From: Pectobacterium carotovorum
GTDB taxonomy: Bacteria > Pseudomonadota > Gammaproteobacteria > Enterobacterales > Enterobacteriaceae
Direction: 5' to 3'
DNA length: 64,000 bases
Assembly (NCBI GenBank): GCA_016415585.1
Contig: CP066552.1
Span: forward strand, 3,534,001 to 3,598,000
Of this stretch, positions 8,595 to 18,770 are shown one piece after another. Numbering within the stretch: the stretch's first letter is position 1; every line of letters starts with the position of its first letter. Position numbers and translations under genes: made by a program. The notes beneath the pieces were generated by a model. The model did not search any database, was not told the origin of the DNA, and saw only the letters and a list, made by a program, of their open reading frames with translations.

Positions 8595-9465
8595 TTTTGG
8601 CCAACTCCTGTTGTTTCTCTATTTGCTTCGTCAATCGGCTCTCACTCCACTGGCGCAGCAGCAGTACGACCAGTGACATAATTAGCAGCAGGATCGCCAC
8701 GCTGAAAGCCGCAACGATGTTGTACTCGTTATAAAGGATTTCGATATGCAGCGGCAGCGTGTTAGTCAGGCCACGAATATGGCCGGAAATAACGGAAACA
8801 GCGCCGAATTCCCCCATCGCACGCGCGGTACACAGCACCACGCCGTAGATCAACGCCCATTTCACATTCGGCAGCGTGATATGCCAGAACATTTGCCAGC
8901 CGTTCGCCCCCAGCAATCGCGCCGCTTCTTCTTCCTGCGAGCCCTGCTCCTCCATCAGCGGAATCAGCTCACGCGCAACATAAGGCAACGTGACGAAAAT
9001 TGTCGCCAGTACGATGCCAGGCACGGCGTAAACAATTTGCAGATCGTGTTCAAGCAGGAAGGGATAGATCTTGCTTTGTGCCCCAAACAGCAGCACATAC
9101 ACCAGCCCCGCAACCACGGGTGAAACGGAAAATGGCAAATCGATCAGCGCCAGCAGAAAGCTCTTGCCACGAAATTCGAATTTCGTCACGCACCAAGCCG
9201 TCGCCAGCCCAAACACCACGTTTAACGGCACAGAAATGACGGTCGCCAGCAGCGTCAGCTTAAGCGCAGAGATTGCATCCGGTTCGGTGATCGCATCCCA
9301 AAATGCGCCGACACCTTTATCCAGCCCCTGAGTCACCACCATCATCAGCGGCAGCACCAGAATCAGGAAAAAGACGACCCACGCTAATGACACCAGAATG
9401 TAATAGGCTGCGGGCTGTTTTTTTCTTTTAGCCGCGCTGGCCTGAGCGGAAATAACCTGTTCCAT
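8584..9465 (-). CDS. cysW: sulfate ABC transporter permease CysW
   Basis: A 293-residue inner-membrane permease with six or so hydrophobic segments and the EAA-type cytoplasmic loop ([19 protein letters not shown]) that contacts Cys[19 protein letters not shown] is the sulfate-permease W signature region. It forms the translocation pore as a heterodimer with CysT. Starts 12 bp after the cysT stop codon. Confidence 0.95.
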   Translation of the reverse strand: MEQVISAQASAAKRKKQPAAYYILVSLAWVVFFLILVLPLMMVVTQGLDKGVGAFWDAITEPDAISALKLTLLATVISVPLNVVFGLATAWCVTKFEFRGKSFLLALIDLPFSVSPVVAGLVYVLLFGAQSKIYPFLLEHDLQIVYAVPGIVLATIFVTLPYVARELIPLMEEQGSQEEEAARLLGANGWQMFWHITLPNVKWALIYGVVLCTARAMGEFGAVSVISGHIRGLTNTLPLHIEILYNEYNIVAAFSVAILLLIMSLVVLLLRQWSESRLTKQIEKQQELAKNEH

Positions 9466-9477
9466 GAAGACCGGCCC

Positions 9478-10290
9478 TTACAGTTTCGGTTGAATGCGGC
9501 GCTGCAACACGTTAATCAGCAGCAGCATAATGAAAGACACCAGCAGCATGAACACGCCGATCCCGGTTGCTCCCTTGTAGTCATACTGATCCAGCTTGGA
9601 AACGATCAACAGCGGCAGGATTTCGGTCTTAAACGGAATATTCCCCGCGATAAACACCACGGAACCGTATTCGCCAACGCCGCGGGCAAAGGCCAGCGCA
9701 AAGCCCGTCAGCCACGCGGGTAACAGCGCGGGAAGCAAGACATGGCGGAAAACCTGAAGCGGACGCGCGCCAAGGCAGGCGGCGGCCTCTTCCACTTCTT
9801 TCGGAATATCTGCCAGCACGGGTTGCAGCGTTCTGACCACGAAAGGCAGCGTGACGAAAATGAGCGCCAACGTGATACCAATGCTGCTATAGGCTATTTT
9901 GAATGGAAACAGTGAGCCAATCAGGCCATTCGGCGCATACAACGCCGTCAGCGCAATCCCCGCCACGGCGGTTGGCAGCGCAAAGGGCATGTCGATCATG
10001 GCATCGATCACTTTACGGCCGGGAAAGGTATAACGCACGAGTACCCAGGCCAGCAGCGTCCCGAGAATACCGTTAATAAACGCCGCAGCCAGCGCCGTAC
10101 CAAACGAAAGCCGCAGGGAGAAAAGCACCTGACGGCTGGTGATCAGATCCCAAAACTGACCAAAAGTTAGTTGGCTGGCATACAAAAACATCCCCGCCAA
10201 CGGAATGAGGACAATTAATCCTAAATAGCTCAGGCTAAACCCTAACGTTAGCCCGAAACCGGGAATCACTGAGGAAGAACGTTGTGACAT
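9478..10290 (-). CDS. cysT: sulfate ABC transporter permease CysT (CysU)
   Basis: A 270-residue permease with about six membrane helices, EAA loop VEEAAACLGARPLQVFRHVL, and the family motif GVGEYGSVVFIAGNIP. Partner of CysW. It is separated from the binding-protein gene by 156 bp that contains an intrinsic-terminator-like hairpin (10397-10424). Confidence 0.95.
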   Translation of the reverse strand: MSQRSSSVIPGFGLTLGFSLSYLGLIVLIPLAGMFLYASQLTFGQFWDLITSRQVLFSLRLSFGTALAAAFINGILGTLLAWVLVRYTFPGRKVIDAMIDMPFALPTAVAGIALTALYAPNGLIGSLFPFKIAYSSIGITLALIFVTLPFVVRTLQPVLADIPKEVEEAAACLGARPLQVFRHVLLPALLPAWLTGFALAFARGVGEYGSVVFIAGNIPFKTEILPLLIVSKLDQYDYKGATGIGVFMLLVSFIMLLLINVLQRRIQPKL

Positions 10291-10396
10291 ACCGTGCCTT
10301 TAATTTTCATACTCACTACCCAGCCAACAACTGCTTGCCGACGCGCGCTACCTGACAGAAAGGTTAAGTCGGCAGATCCTCTGCCTTCTTAACCTG

Positions 10397-10424
10397 AAAA
10401 AAGCCGCTATGGTAATAGCGGCCT
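10397..10424 (-). terminator. terminator/attenuator between sbp and cysT
   Basis: On the minus strand GCCGCTAT-TACC-ATAGCGGC is followed directly by TTTTTT. It lies after the binding-protein stop and before cysT in the same direction, so it probably lets only part of the transcription through and keeps the periplasmic binding protein in excess over the membrane subunits. Confidence 0.7.
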
Positions 10425-10446
10425 TAATCCGTCAGACATTAAAAAC

Positions 10447-11457
10447 TTACTTATTAATCTCTTTAAAGATGGCGTCAAACACGCCGCCATCGTTAAAGAA
10501 TTTGTCCTGTGCCGCTTTCCAGCCGCCGAAATCCTTATCGATCGTCACCAGATTCACAGGGGCAAACTGATCTTTAAACTCTTCGGCAATCTTGGCGTTG
10601 CGTGGACGGTAGAAATTTTTACCGATGATGCGCTGTGCTTCATCGCTGTAGAGATATTGCAGATAAGCTTCAGCCTGTTTCTGCGTTCCCTTGCGCTCAA
10701 CGACTTTGTCGACAACGGCAACCGGCGGTTCAGCCAGAATCGACAGAGATGGAGTAACAATCTCAAGCTGATCGCCCCCCTGCTCTTGCAGAGACAGGTA
10801 CGCTTCGTTTTCCCATGCCAGCAGCACATCGCCTAGCTGACGTTGTACAAAGCTAATCGTTGCCCCACGTGCACCGGTATCCAGTACTGGCGCATGGCGA
10901 TACAGTTCCGTAACAAATTTCAGTGCGGTTTCATCATTGCCGCCCGGTTGCGCTTTGGCATAAGCCCATGCAGCCAGGAAGTTCCAACGCGCGCCGCCGG
11001 AGGTTTTCGGGTTTGGCGTGATCACTTCAACGCCCGGTTTCACCAGGTCGTTCCAGTCTTTGATTTGCTTCGGATTCCCTTTACGCACCAGAAAAACGAT
11101 GGTGGAGGTGTAAGGGGTGCTGTTGTCAGGCAAACGCGCCTGCCACTTAGGGTCGATCAGCTGTTGGTTCAGGTTTAATGCATCAATATCACCGGCCAGC
11201 GCCAGCGTCACCACGTCGGCCTGCAAGCCGTCAATCACCGAACGCGCCTGCTTTCCAGAACCGCCGTGCGAATTTTTGATGGTGATATCTTCACCCGTAG
11301 TCGCTTTCCAATGCTTGATAAACGCCGCATTGTATTGCTGATACAGTTCACGCGTCGGATCGTAAGACACGTTTAATAATTCGGTAGCCGCCGAGGCCAC
11401 ACCAGAAAATAACAGCGCTGCCGTAGCAACAGATAACCCCAGACGACGTATTGACAT
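10447..11457 (-). CDS. sbp: periplasmic sulfate-binding protein (Sbp type)
   Basis: A 336-residue protein with signal peptide ([20 protein letters not shown]) and the sulfate-binding fold. The sequence [58 protein letters not shown] and [10 protein letters not shown] is closer to E. coli Sbp than to thiosulfate-binding CysP as I remember them. It captures sulfate in the periplasm for CysTWA. The ATG at 11457 is chosen because AGGGAG sits 8 nt before it; a GTG three codons upstream is the alternative. Regulation by CysB is expected from the family, but no CysB site was identified with confidence. Confidence 0.9.
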   Translation of the reverse strand: MSIRRLGLSVATAALLFSGVASAATELLNVSYDPTRELYQQYNAAFIKHWKATTGEDITIKNSHGGSGKQARSVIDGLQADVVTLALAGDIDALNLNQQLIDPKWQARLPDNSTPYTSTIVFLVRKGNPKQIKDWNDLVKPGVEVITPNPKTSGGARWNFLAAWAYAKAQPGGNDETALKFVTELYRHAPVLDTGARGATISFVQRQLGDVLLAWENEAYLSLQEQGGDQLEIVTPSLSILAEPPVAVVDKVVERKGTQKQAEAYLQYLYSDEAQRIIGKNFYRPRNAKIAEEFKDQFAPVNLVTIDKDFGGWKAAQDKFFNDGGVFDAIFKEINK

Positions 11458-11796
11458 TCTTATCACTCCCTAACCTTAATGCTTGAAAGTATTTAGATAA
11501 AATAATGATGAATGTGGCTGGTTAGGCCGTTTATGCGGTTATCGAACTGACAACGACAATATGGGAGTGACAATAGTGGATATAAGTAAGGGGCAAAAAT
11601 ATTGTTTCGCGATAATTTATGCTATCGCGTTATATTGTTAATGGTTATGTAATAGTTTTCAATCTAAGCAATTTTGTTGCAGCGGCAATCTTTTTACGAC
11701 TGGATATGAGGTAACCCTGATGCCGTGCGGCATCAGGTGAATACGGTGGAAGCTAGGCTTAGAAGTATAGGCTTAAGTAGGTAGCACCTTTCTGCC
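11458..11796. other. intergenic region between sbp and cdaR
   Basis: No gene seen. It should hold the sbp promoter region on the minus strand. An inverted repeat GCGATA-N8-TATCGC lies at 11609-11628 in A/T-rich DNA. A perfect hairpin CCTGATGCC-GTGC-GGCATCAGG lies at 11716-11737, downstream of cdaR; it has no T-run, so it is at best a weak or factor-assisted terminator of the degP-cdaR side. Confidence 0.5.
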
Positions 11797-12954
11797 CTAC
11801 TCTTCTTCATCCAGCTGTAAAGCCACGTACAGCAGCAGACGGTCGTCGAAATTCCCCAGATCTAACCCCGTCAGTTCAGAGATGCGATTAAGGCGATATT
11901 CCAGCGTATTGCGGTGAATAAATAGCGCTTTCGCCGTCGCGCCGGGCTGGACGTTGTTACGAAACCAGGCACCCAGCGTCCGACGCAGCAGACCATTGCC
12001 GTCCATTGCTTTAAGCTTCGAAAGCGGGCGCACCAGCTCGTTCGCCTGCCAGCCACCGCGCAGGCTGTCCAGCAGCACGGGCAACATCAAATCCTGATAG
12101 TAATAACAGCGCTGGGCGGGCATACGCTGTTTGCCTACACTCATGGTCGTTCGCGCCGTGCGGTAAGAGCGCGCGATACTTCCGGGACCCGCAAAATAGT
12201 TCCCCAGCGCCAGCCGTACCCGCAGCCGACTGCTTTCCGCCATACGCGACATCAGCGTATCCACGCGACGCCGGTGTTCCTCTGCATCCCAGCGCCCGTG
12301 GCTGTTCAGCGCCGGTTTTAGCACCACCATTTCAGTCAGGGAAACGATAGCGATCAGATTGTCGCGCTCCGGCGTGGTCAGCAACGTCTGCAACTGCTGT
12401 AGCTCTGCCATAGCGGAGTCGACACCGAGCTGCCCGCTGTCGACTTCGATCACCGCAGCGACGCGGGGCTTATTCAGATCGATGCCTAAGCGCTGCGCCC
12501 ACTCCATGAGAGCGGGAGACAGATCGTCGGTGCGAATCAGGTTCAGAACCAGCTCTTCACGCAGGCGGCTATCCTGCGCCAACATATGCAGCAGCCTCGC
12601 CTGCTCCAGCATCATTTCCGCCGTCATGCAGACAAGCTCGCCGTATTGCCGTAGCTGGCTTGGGTTCCCCGTCAGACCGATGACACCAACAATTTCGCCA
12701 TCAATACGCAGGGGTAAATTGATACCCGGACGCACGCCGTGCAGGTGACGCGCGACGGCATCATCAATATCGACGACTCGCCCCTGCGAAAGCGCCAGCA
12801 GCGCGCCTTCGTGCAGTTCCCCCAATCGTTCCTGATCGCCACTGCCGATAATCTTACCGCGAGCATCCATCACGTTGATATTGCTATCAATGATCTGCAT
12901 GGTCCGCGCGACAATATCCTGTGCCATCTTGGCATTGAGATGATACGACGCCAT
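11797..12954 (-). CDS. cdaR: carbohydrate diacid regulator CdaR (SdaR)
   Basis: A 385-residue activator matching E. coli CdaR almost throughout (KMAQDIVARTMQIID, NVMDARGKIIGSGDQERLG, DIDDAVARHLHGV). In E. coli it induces glucarate, galactarate and glycerate use in response to those diacids. The N-terminal diacid-recognition domain covers about residues 1-135; the C-terminal PucR-type helix-turn-helix is NVQPGATAKALFIHRNTLEY to the end. Start at 12954 (MASYHLN) has AGAGG 6 nt upstream and matches the E. coli length; the frame stays open 26 codons further upstream. Same order dgt-degP-cdaR as E. coli. Confidence 0.95.
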   Translation of the reverse strand: MASYHLNAKMAQDIVARTMQIIDSNINVMDARGKIIGSGDQERLGELHEGALLALSQGRVVDIDDAVARHLHGVRPGINLPLRIDGEIVGVIGLTGNPSQLRQYGELVCMTAEMMLEQARLLHMLAQDSRLREELVLNLIRTDDLSPALMEWAQRLGIDLNKPRVAAVIEVDSGQLGVDSAMAELQQLQTLLTTPERDNLIAIVSLTEMVVLKPALNSHGRWDAEEHRRRVDTLMSRMAESSRLRVRLALGNYFAGPGSIARSYRTARTTMSVGKQRMPAQRCYYYQDLMLPVLLDSLRGGWQANELVRPLSKLKAMDGNGLLRRTLGAWFRNNVQPGATAKALFIHRNTLEYRLNRISELTGLDLGNFDDRLLLYVALQLDEEE

Positions 12955-13100
12955 TTTTACCTCTGAGAGGAACATTGACAATTGCACCAGCATACCGCCA
13001 CACGGTGCGCCACACATTGTGCAAATTAACAAAGAAACGGGAATTAGGTTAAATCTGTGGAAGAACTCACAAAAGCACTTTCAGGAAGAAGCTAGAGGTA

Positions 13101-13122
13101 GCCGGGCACCCGCGTGCCCGGC
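13101..13122. other. perfect GC hairpin between degP and cdaR
   Basis: GCCGGGCAC-CCGC-GTGCCCGGC, a 9-bp perfect stem 65 bp beyond the degP stop. No T-run follows on either strand. It could stabilise the degP mRNA 3' end or slow transcription into cdaR. Confidence 0.5.
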
Positions 13123-13186
13123 CAAAAGACTAACGTAACAAATTGTCTTAAAAGGTAATTATTAACTTATGCGCTAAACAGATCGA

Positions 13187-14632
13187 TTACTGAGCCAGCA
13201 GATAAATCGTGCTGTCACCGCGACGCACATTCAAGGCCAATACGGCCGGTTTGCTGTCCAGAATTTTACGCAACTCGCCAATATTCTGTACCGTCTGTTG
13301 GTTAACCCCCAGAATAATGTCATCTTTCTTCAGGCCAATTTTAGCCGCCGCAGAACCGAGTTTAACGTTATCCACCTTGACGCCTTTTTTATCGTCCACC
13401 TGAGTATTGCTTAGCTCGGCACCTTCAATGCCAGAGTAGAGATTACCGGAAGCCACCTGAGCCTGATTGCTCTGTTGCAGCGTCACCTCAACCGTCAGCG
13501 GTTTACCCTCACGCAACAGCCCCAGCGCCACTTTACTGCCCACCGGCAGCGACCCAACCTGCGCACGCAGTGCAGAGAAGCTGCTGATCGCCTTACCATT
13601 CAGCGTGACGATCACATCGCCCGCCTTGATGCCCGCTTCACCTGCCGCCGACTTCGGCCGCACCTGGCTCACAAACGCACCGCGCTGGGCATCAACCTTC
13701 ATCGCCTGTGCCAGTTCGGAATTCAGCTCCGTCCCGGTGATCCCCAGCTCGCCGCGCTTCACTTCGCCAAATTCGACAATCTGTGCAACGACGCTTTTCA
13801 CCATATTGCTGGGGATAGCGAAACCAATCCCGATATTGCCGCCATCTGGAGCAAGAATCGCGGTATTCAACCCAACCAACTCTCCGTTCAGGTTGACCAG
13901 CGCACCACCAGAATTCCCTCGGTTGATCGCTGCATCGGTCTGAATAAAGTTCTCGTAGTTTTCAATATTCAACCCGCTACGCCCCAGCGCGGACACAATG
14001 CCCGAGGTCGCCGTCTCGCCCAGACCATACGGGTTACCAATCGCTACCGTATAATCACCGACCCGCAGCTGGTCGGAATCCGCGACCTTAATCGCCGTCA
14101 GATTTTTAAAATCTTTCAACTGCACCAGCGCGATATCGGAACGTGTGTCTTTGCCTAACACTTTGCCGTCATACTTGCGGCCATCGCTGAGTCGAACCTG
14201 AATCTTGTCAGCGTTATCCACCACATGGCTGTTGGTCACCACATAGCCTTTCTCTGCATTAATCACGGCGCCCGCGCCCAGCGCCTGGAAATTTTCCTGC
14301 TGCGCTGGCTGGCCGTCGTCACCTTCTCCCTGACACATTGGCGATGACTGGAACGGCGATCCCTCCTGACAGAAAGGCGAGTTTTCACCAAAAAACGGCT
14401 GAAGCTGCGGTGGGATCCCTTCTTTTCCCTCATTGCCCGCATGGGTGGTATGCCCTTCCACGTAGATGCTCACCACAGAAGGCATGACGTTTTCCAGCAT
14501 AGGGGCCAGGCTGGGTAATTGACCCGATGACGCGGCAGACGCCGCTGACTCTGCGGCATTCGCCGTGGTAGAACCCATCGCCATCGCCAGACTTAACGCC
14601 AGCGCACTCAGAACCAGTGATTTTCTTTTCAT
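13187..14632 (-). CDS. degP: periplasmic serine endoprotease/chaperone DegP (HtrA)
   Basis: 481 residues with a cleaved signal peptide (MKRKSLVLSALALSLAMAMG, cleavage near ANA-AES at about 26). The trypsin-like domain has catalytic triad H136 (TNSHVVDN), D166 (SDIALVQ) and S241 (RGNSGGALVN). The LA-loop insertion has C88 and C100. Two PDZ domains occupy roughly residues 285-375 and 390-475. It degrades or refolds misfolded envelope proteins and assembles into hexamers and cages. Expression is likely under sigma-E through the promoter at 14715-14742. Ribosome binding site AGGAGG (in ATAACCTCCTATG on the minus strand a weaker form is read) lies near the start; the N-terminus fits the family. 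Confidence 0.97.
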   Translation of the reverse strand: MKRKSLVLSALALSLAMAMGSTTANAAESAASAASSGQLPSLAPMLENVMPSVVSIYVEGHTTHAGNEGKEGIPPQLQPFFGENSPFCQEGSPFQSSPMCQGEGDDGQPAQQENFQALGAGAVINAEKGYVVTNSHVVDNADKIQVRLSDGRKYDGKVLGKDTRSDIALVQLKDFKNLTAIKVADSDQLRVGDYTVAIGNPYGLGETATSGIVSALGRSGLNIENYENFIQTDAAINRGNSGGALVNLNGELVGLNTAILAPDGGNIGIGFAIPSNMVKSVVAQIVEFGEVKRGELGITGTELNSELAQAMKVDAQRGAFVSQVRPKSAAGEAGIKAGDVIVTLNGKAISSFSALRAQVGSLPVGSKVALGLLREGKPLTVEVTLQQSNQAQVASGNLYSGIEGAELSNTQVDDKKGVKVDNVKLGSAAAKIGLKKDDIILGVNQQTVQNIGELRKILDSKPAVLALNVRRGDSTIYLLAQ

Positions 14633-14675
14633 AGGAGGTTATCTCATAGTAATCAACACGCGAGTCTTACGGCCC

Positions 14676-14697
14676 GTGTACCCGACACCGGGTACAC
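14676..14697. other. palindrome in the degP 5' region
   Basis: GTGTACCC-GACACC-GGGTACAC, perfect 8-bp arms, lying between the sigma-E-type promoter and the degP start, so it would form a hairpin in the untranslated leader or act as a protein site. No match to a known operator is claimed. Confidence 0.6.
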
Positions 14698-14714
14698 TCA
14701 GTGGTCGTGCTGTA

Positions 14715-14742
14715 TGAGATAAATATGGACCAACAAGGTTCC
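14715..14742 (-). promoter_or_regulatory. sigma-E-type promoter of degP
   Basis: On the minus strand -35 GGAACCT (14736-14742), exactly 16 nt, then -10 TCTCA (14715-14719). This is close to the extracytoplasmic-stress consensus GGAACTT-N16-TCTGA. degP is a classic member of that regulon in E. coli. Confidence 0.75.
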
Positions 14743-14821
14743 AAAGGGGAAGATCGTGAAGCGTAAGGAAATATTGAACGGCTTTACAAAAGTCGTGATT
14801 TCCGTTGCTGCCTGTTCATCG

Positions 14822-16333
14822 CTAATCTGCCGCCATCAGCTTGCGGTATTCATCGTAGGCGTATAAATCCGTCATACCGCTGATGTAATCCTGAATCAGG
14901 CGCGCCCGATAATAATATTCACGGATGACACGCTCGGTTTCGGGTAACCCTTCCAACCCGGTAACCGCTTCGCAATAGGCCAGACAGTGCTTGCTGGATA
15001 GCTTGTGGTAAAGCCGCGTTTCAATCGGATAACGCTTGTGCGTATCGTCACTAACAAGCTGGCTGAAATCCTGATAGGGCATCTCGAGCAGCGGGCTATA
15101 AATATCCAGCAGGCCGCGAATCACGCGATCCCCCTGTAGCTCCAACTGTTCAACTTCATGATGGTTAAAAACGTGCTTTAAGGCGACGCGTTTGAAAATG
15201 CCTAACAGACGGTTCTGCGGGCTGTCATCCTCAAGCAACGCCTGATTGAACGATCCGGCATAGACCTCCGGCAGGTTGTCGATAAAACGCTGCGCGGCAT
15301 GCGGCACCATCTGCCCCACGGTATGAACACGGAGATTCATGAAGAACTGATCGTCGTGGCTACGCCATTGAAAGCGCTCACGTTCTTTGTAAGCGCGTTC
15401 AATTGTTTTAGCGAAAATGTCTTTCTCTGTTCCTATGCCCCAATTCTCGCGCAGACGATCGTAAAGTTCTTCGATCGTGAGGATATCTTTCTCGACCGCA
15501 TCCTCAAGATCCGCGATGCAGTAGGACACATCATCAGCCGCTTCCATAATGTAGCTCAGCGGATGACGGTGAAATTCGCCCATATCCAGCTCTTCACGCA
15601 GTGTGGCGACAAACGCTTCCTCTGCCAGATAGTAGCCCGGCTTCTTCATCAAATAATGGTAATCCGCCGGAAGCTCGCCGTGCCAGTACGCGGGGCGGGT
15701 GTATTTCAAAATGCAGGCCACCTGCCCGTAGGTCAGGTTGAGCTTCAGCAACGTATGCACCAGACGGATCGCCTGTGCGTTGCCTTCAAAATGGCTCAGA
15801 TCCTGCCGGATCTGCCCGCGCAACTCGTCCAGTCCATCTTGCTGCATCCGCAGCGTAGGGACTCTACAGTCATCGACGCGTTCCGGGGATTCACTGTCCA
15901 GATAGTGGCTATCCAACAATTTTCTGAACCATTGATTAATCGCGGATTCGCCAAAATGCCCAAACGGCGGATTGCCGATGTCATGCATCAGACACGCCAT
16001 TTCAACTAGGCTTTCAAACGGCGTTTCTCTGTCGTTCAGCCCTAGCGATGCCAGCCGCCCGTCGACTTGCAGGCGGTGCAAAATCTCTTTGGCGATATAG
16101 CGGCCAACCTGCTGAACTTCCATCGAATGGGTCAGACGGGAGCGGACGGCCGCATTACGTTCTAGCGGAAAGACCTGAGTTTTTTGCTGTAAGCGGCGGA
16201 TGGCAGCGGAGTTAATAATACGACCCCGATCGCTCTCAAACTGGCGCACTATCGTATATTCATCCTCAGCCGTTTTAGTCCGACTGAAATGGCGCTGAAA
16301 GCTCATTTTTTTGGCGAAATCGATATCAGACAT
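14822..16333 (-). CDS. dgt: deoxyguanosinetriphosphate triphosphohydrolase
   Basis: 503 residues. It hydrolyses dGTP to deoxyguanosine and tripolyphosphate in the cytoplasm. The HD-domain metal motif is seen in [16 protein letters not shown], and the family segments [36 protein letters not shown] and [11 protein letters not shown] are complete. Start at 16333 is preferred: GGAG lies 7 nt upstream and [10 protein letters not shown] aligns with the E. coli N-terminus, whereas the ATG 4 codons earlier has no ribosome binding site. Ends 190 bp before degP. Confidence 0.95.
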   Translation of the reverse strand: MSDIDFAKKMSFQRHFSRTKTAEDEYTIVRQFESDRGRIINSAAIRRLQQKTQVFPLERNAAVRSRLTHSMEVQQVGRYIAKEILHRLQVDGRLASLGLNDRETPFESLVEMACLMHDIGNPPFGHFGESAINQWFRKLLDSHYLDSESPERVDDCRVPTLRMQQDGLDELRGQIRQDLSHFEGNAQAIRLVHTLLKLNLTYGQVACILKYTRPAYWHGELPADYHYLMKKPGYYLAEEAFVATLREELDMGEFHRHPLSYIMEAADDVSYCIADLEDAVEKDILTIEELYDRLRENWGIGTEKDIFAKTIERAYKERERFQWRSHDDQFFMNLRVHTVGQMVPHAAQRFIDNLPEVYAGSFNQALLEDDSPQNRLLGIFKRVALKHVFNHHEVEQLELQGDRVIRGLLDIYSPLLEMPYQDFSQLVSDDTHKRYPIETRLYHKLSSKHCLAYCEAVTGLEGLPETERVIREYYYRARLIQDYISGMTDLYAYDEYRKLMAAD

Positions 16334-16579
16334 ACGGTTCTCCATGTCATCCCGCTACAGCACAATGATGGACACTCCATCTCATCCCGCTAGCCATGAT
16401 AGACTAACGTCCGCGATATACACCTAATGGTGGTCATTTAACGATCGAGATACACGGTGCGACCACAGGAGTGAGGCATCCCTGCGGGAACCTCCCCCTG
16501 TGTTTCCCCTAAAATGGGACTTCAGTGACCAGCATTAGGTATACGCCTTCCATTTATAACAGAATTTGCGGGGAACCTT

Positions 16580-17278
16580 ATGAAAGTCGGTATTATCGGT
16601 GCGATGGAACAAGAAGTAACGCTGCTGCGCGATCGGATTGAAAACCGTCAGACCTTCCAGCGTGCGGGTTGCGAAATCTACACCGGACAAATCAACGGCG
16701 TAGAAGTCGCGCTGCTGAAATCGGGTATCGGTAAAGTCTCCGCCGCGCTGGGTACCACGCTGCTGCTGGAACACAGCAAGCCAGACGTGGTGATTAACAC
16801 CGGTTCCGCTGGCGGACTGGCGCCCACATTAAACGTCGGTGATATCGTGGTTTCCGATGAAGTGCGCTACCACGATGCTGACGTCACGGCCTTTGGCTAT
16901 GAACCTGGCCAGATGGCAGGCTGCCCTGCCGCTTTCCCTGCCGATGAAAAACTCATCGCGCTGGCGCAGGAAGCGATTGCCGAGTTACAGCTGAACGCCG
17001 TGCGCGGTCTGGTTGTCAGCGGTGATGCCTTCATTAACGGCGCAGAGCCGTTAGCCCGTATCCGCACCACGTTCCCGAAGGCGATTGCCGTAGAAATGGA
17101 AGCGACTGCGATCGCCCATGTCTGCCACCAGTTCGCCGTCCCGTTTGTAGTTGTGCGCGCGATTTCTGATGTGGCCGATAAAGCCTCACACCTGAGTTTC
17201 GATGAGTTCCTGAGCGTTGCGGCACAGCAATCAACGCGGATGGTAGAAGCGATTCTGGCCAAGCTGGCCGCACGCTAA
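16580..17278 (+). CDS. mtn: 5'-methylthioadenosine/S-adenosylhomocysteine nucleosidase
   Basis: 232 residues (pfs/mtnN). It removes adenine from methylthioadenosine, S-adenosylhomocysteine and 5'-deoxyadenosine, recycling SAM by-products and feeding autoinducer-2 synthesis. E12 in [13 protein letters not shown], the VEMEATA substrate loop and catalytic Asp in RAISDVADK are present. Divergent from dgt across about 245 bp in which no gene is seen. btuF starts 2 nt after the stop, so the two are co-translated. Confidence 0.96.
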   Translation: MKVGIIGAMEQEVTLLRDRIENRQTFQRAGCEIYTGQINGVEVALLKSGIGKVSAALGTTLLLEHSKPDVVINTGSAGGLAPTLNVGDIVVSDEVRYHDADVTAFGYEPGQMAGCPAAFPADEKLIALAQEAIAELQLNAVRGLVVSGDAFINGAEPLARIRTTFPKAIAVEMEATAIAHVCHQFAVPFVVVRAISDVADKASHLSFDEFLSVAAQQSTRMVEAILAKLAAR

Positions 17279-17280
17279 TC

Positions 17281-18111
17281 GTGATTTTCAGGTTCCTCTG
17301 CTGGCTGATCGGGCTACTGCTCTGCACCGCCGCTTATGCCATTCCGCAGCGTGTGATCAGTCTCGCACCACACGCGACGGAAATGGCCTATGCGGCAGGC
17401 ATGGGTGAACAGCTGATTGCGGTTAGCGCCTGGTCAGATTATCCACCAGAAGCGAAAAAGCTTGAACAGGTGGCTTCCTGGCAGGGAATCAATCTGGAGC
17501 GGATCCTCGCCCTCAAGCCCGATCTGATTCTGGCGTGGCGTGAGGGTAACCCGCAGCGTCCGCTGGAACAGCTCGCCAACTTCTCGATTCCTATCGTTTA
17601 TCTGGATGCGAAGACAGTAGACGATATCACGGCGTCACTACGACAGTTGGCGACCTATAGCCGCCACCCTGAACAAGCCGAACAAGCAGCAACAAATTTT
17701 CAGCAGGAAATAGACAAACTCCAGCACGCTGGCGAGAGGCATAACGCCGCGCCATTGCGGGTATTCCTTCAATTTGGCACTCAGCCGCTGTTTACTTCTT
17801 CGAAAGCAACGCTGCAAAGCCAGATCGTTTCACTGTGTGGTGCCGAAAATGTCTTTAGCGACAGTCCGGTGCCCTGGCCGCAGGTCAGTCGTGAACAGGT
17901 GTTAAGACGCCAACCGCAGGCCATTATTGTCGGCGGTGCGCCAGAAAGGATTTCCAGTGTGCAGGCGTTTTGGCAGCCGCAATTAGCGGTTCCGGTAATT
18001 ACCGTCAATGAAGACTGGTTTAGCCGCAGCGGCCCTCGTTTACTATTGGCAGCCCAGCAAATTTGTTCTCAGTTAGCAGAGTTAAAACCCACGCTTTCGT
18101 CAGCGAAGTGA
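17281..18111 (+). CDS. btuF: vitamin B12-binding periplasmic protein BtuF
   Basis: 276 residues, GTG start 2 nt after the mtn stop. The signal peptide ([16 protein letters not shown]) is followed by the two-lobed class III binding-protein fold: [52 protein letters not shown]. It delivers cobalamin to the BtuCD importer, whose genes are not in this window. The mtn-btuF pairing is the same as in E. coli. Confidence 0.95.
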   Translation: MIFRFLCWLIGLLLCTAAYAIPQRVISLAPHATEMAYAAGMGEQLIAVSAWSDYPPEAKKLEQVASWQGINLERILALKPDLILAWREGNPQRPLEQLANFSIPIVYLDAKTVDDITASLRQLATYSRHPEQAEQAATNFQQEIDKLQHAGERHNAAPLRVFLQFGTQPLFTSSKATLQSQIVSLCGAENVFSDSPVPWPQVSREQVLRRQPQAIIVGGAPERISSVQAFWQPQLAVPVITVNEDWFSRSGPRLLLAAQQICSQLAELKPTLSSAK

Positions 18112-18342
18112 TTGTTAATTAACAGAGTGAAACCATTCCGCTAACAATAGCTTCATTAGTATACAAGTTGTAACATTAACAGGCTTTTATTTCGCCAATA
18201 GTTGCCGATAATCTGAACGCAACGGTGGAATCATAAACAGCATTCATGGTTTTGATTACCATCTGGCGATAAAGCCAAAGCAAGACGAAATGAGAAAACT
18301 TTGAACCGATATCGGTTCCTTTGACACCAGGTAGCTTTAAAT

Positions 18343-18621
18343 ATGAAAAATGCGTTGCTTTACGCGGGCTTACTTATGGCGGCCTGTAGCACGGCATATG
18401 CAGGAAATCAGGGCGGGCAAATTAACGCTCAACTGACGATACTACCGGCGTGCGGCGTAACGCCTCAATCCGGTCAATATCAAATGAATTGTAACGTAGC
18501 CTCTGTACCACAACCTAAAATTACTGAGTCACGTATTCAGGTCGATCAGACAAAATTTTCGACTTCTGCGGCAAAAACCGCACAGGGTACGGAAATGCGT
18601 TTGATTACGGTCGAATGGTAA
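18343..18621 (+). CDS. small secreted protein, possibly YehE/DUF2574-like
   Basis: 92 residues with a clear signal peptide (MKNALLYAGLLMAACSTAYA, cleavage near AYA-GN). The mature part is about 72 residues, Gln/Thr-rich, with two cysteines (PACGV and MNCNV) that may form a disulfide. The start GQINAQLTILPACGV recalls pilin-like or DUF2574 (YehE) exported proteins, but that is only a resemblance from memory. Monocistronic, with a strong terminator behind it. Function unknown. Confidence 0.6.
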   Translation: MKNALLYAGLLMAACSTAYAGNQGGQINAQLTILPACGVTPQSGQYQMNCNVASVPQPKITESRIQVDQTKFSTSAAKTAQGTEMRLITVEW

Positions 18622-18700
18622 TCACAGTAAAAACAGGGGGCGTGTTTTTTTAACGCTTCCTATCATTGGCTTATTGTCTGCGATAAAAAATGTCTGCTAT

Positions 18701-18745
18701 AAAAAAACCGTGTCTCGGCAACAAGACACGGTTTTTATTTTTTTA
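18701..18745. terminator. bidirectional terminator, small secreted gene / erpA
   Basis: AAAAACCGTGTCT-N8-AGACACGGTTTTT, a perfect stem with A- and T-runs, between the convergent 92-residue gene (+) and erpA (-). Confidence 0.9.
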
Positions 18746-18770
18746 GTCGGTGAATAACCGCAATGCAGGA

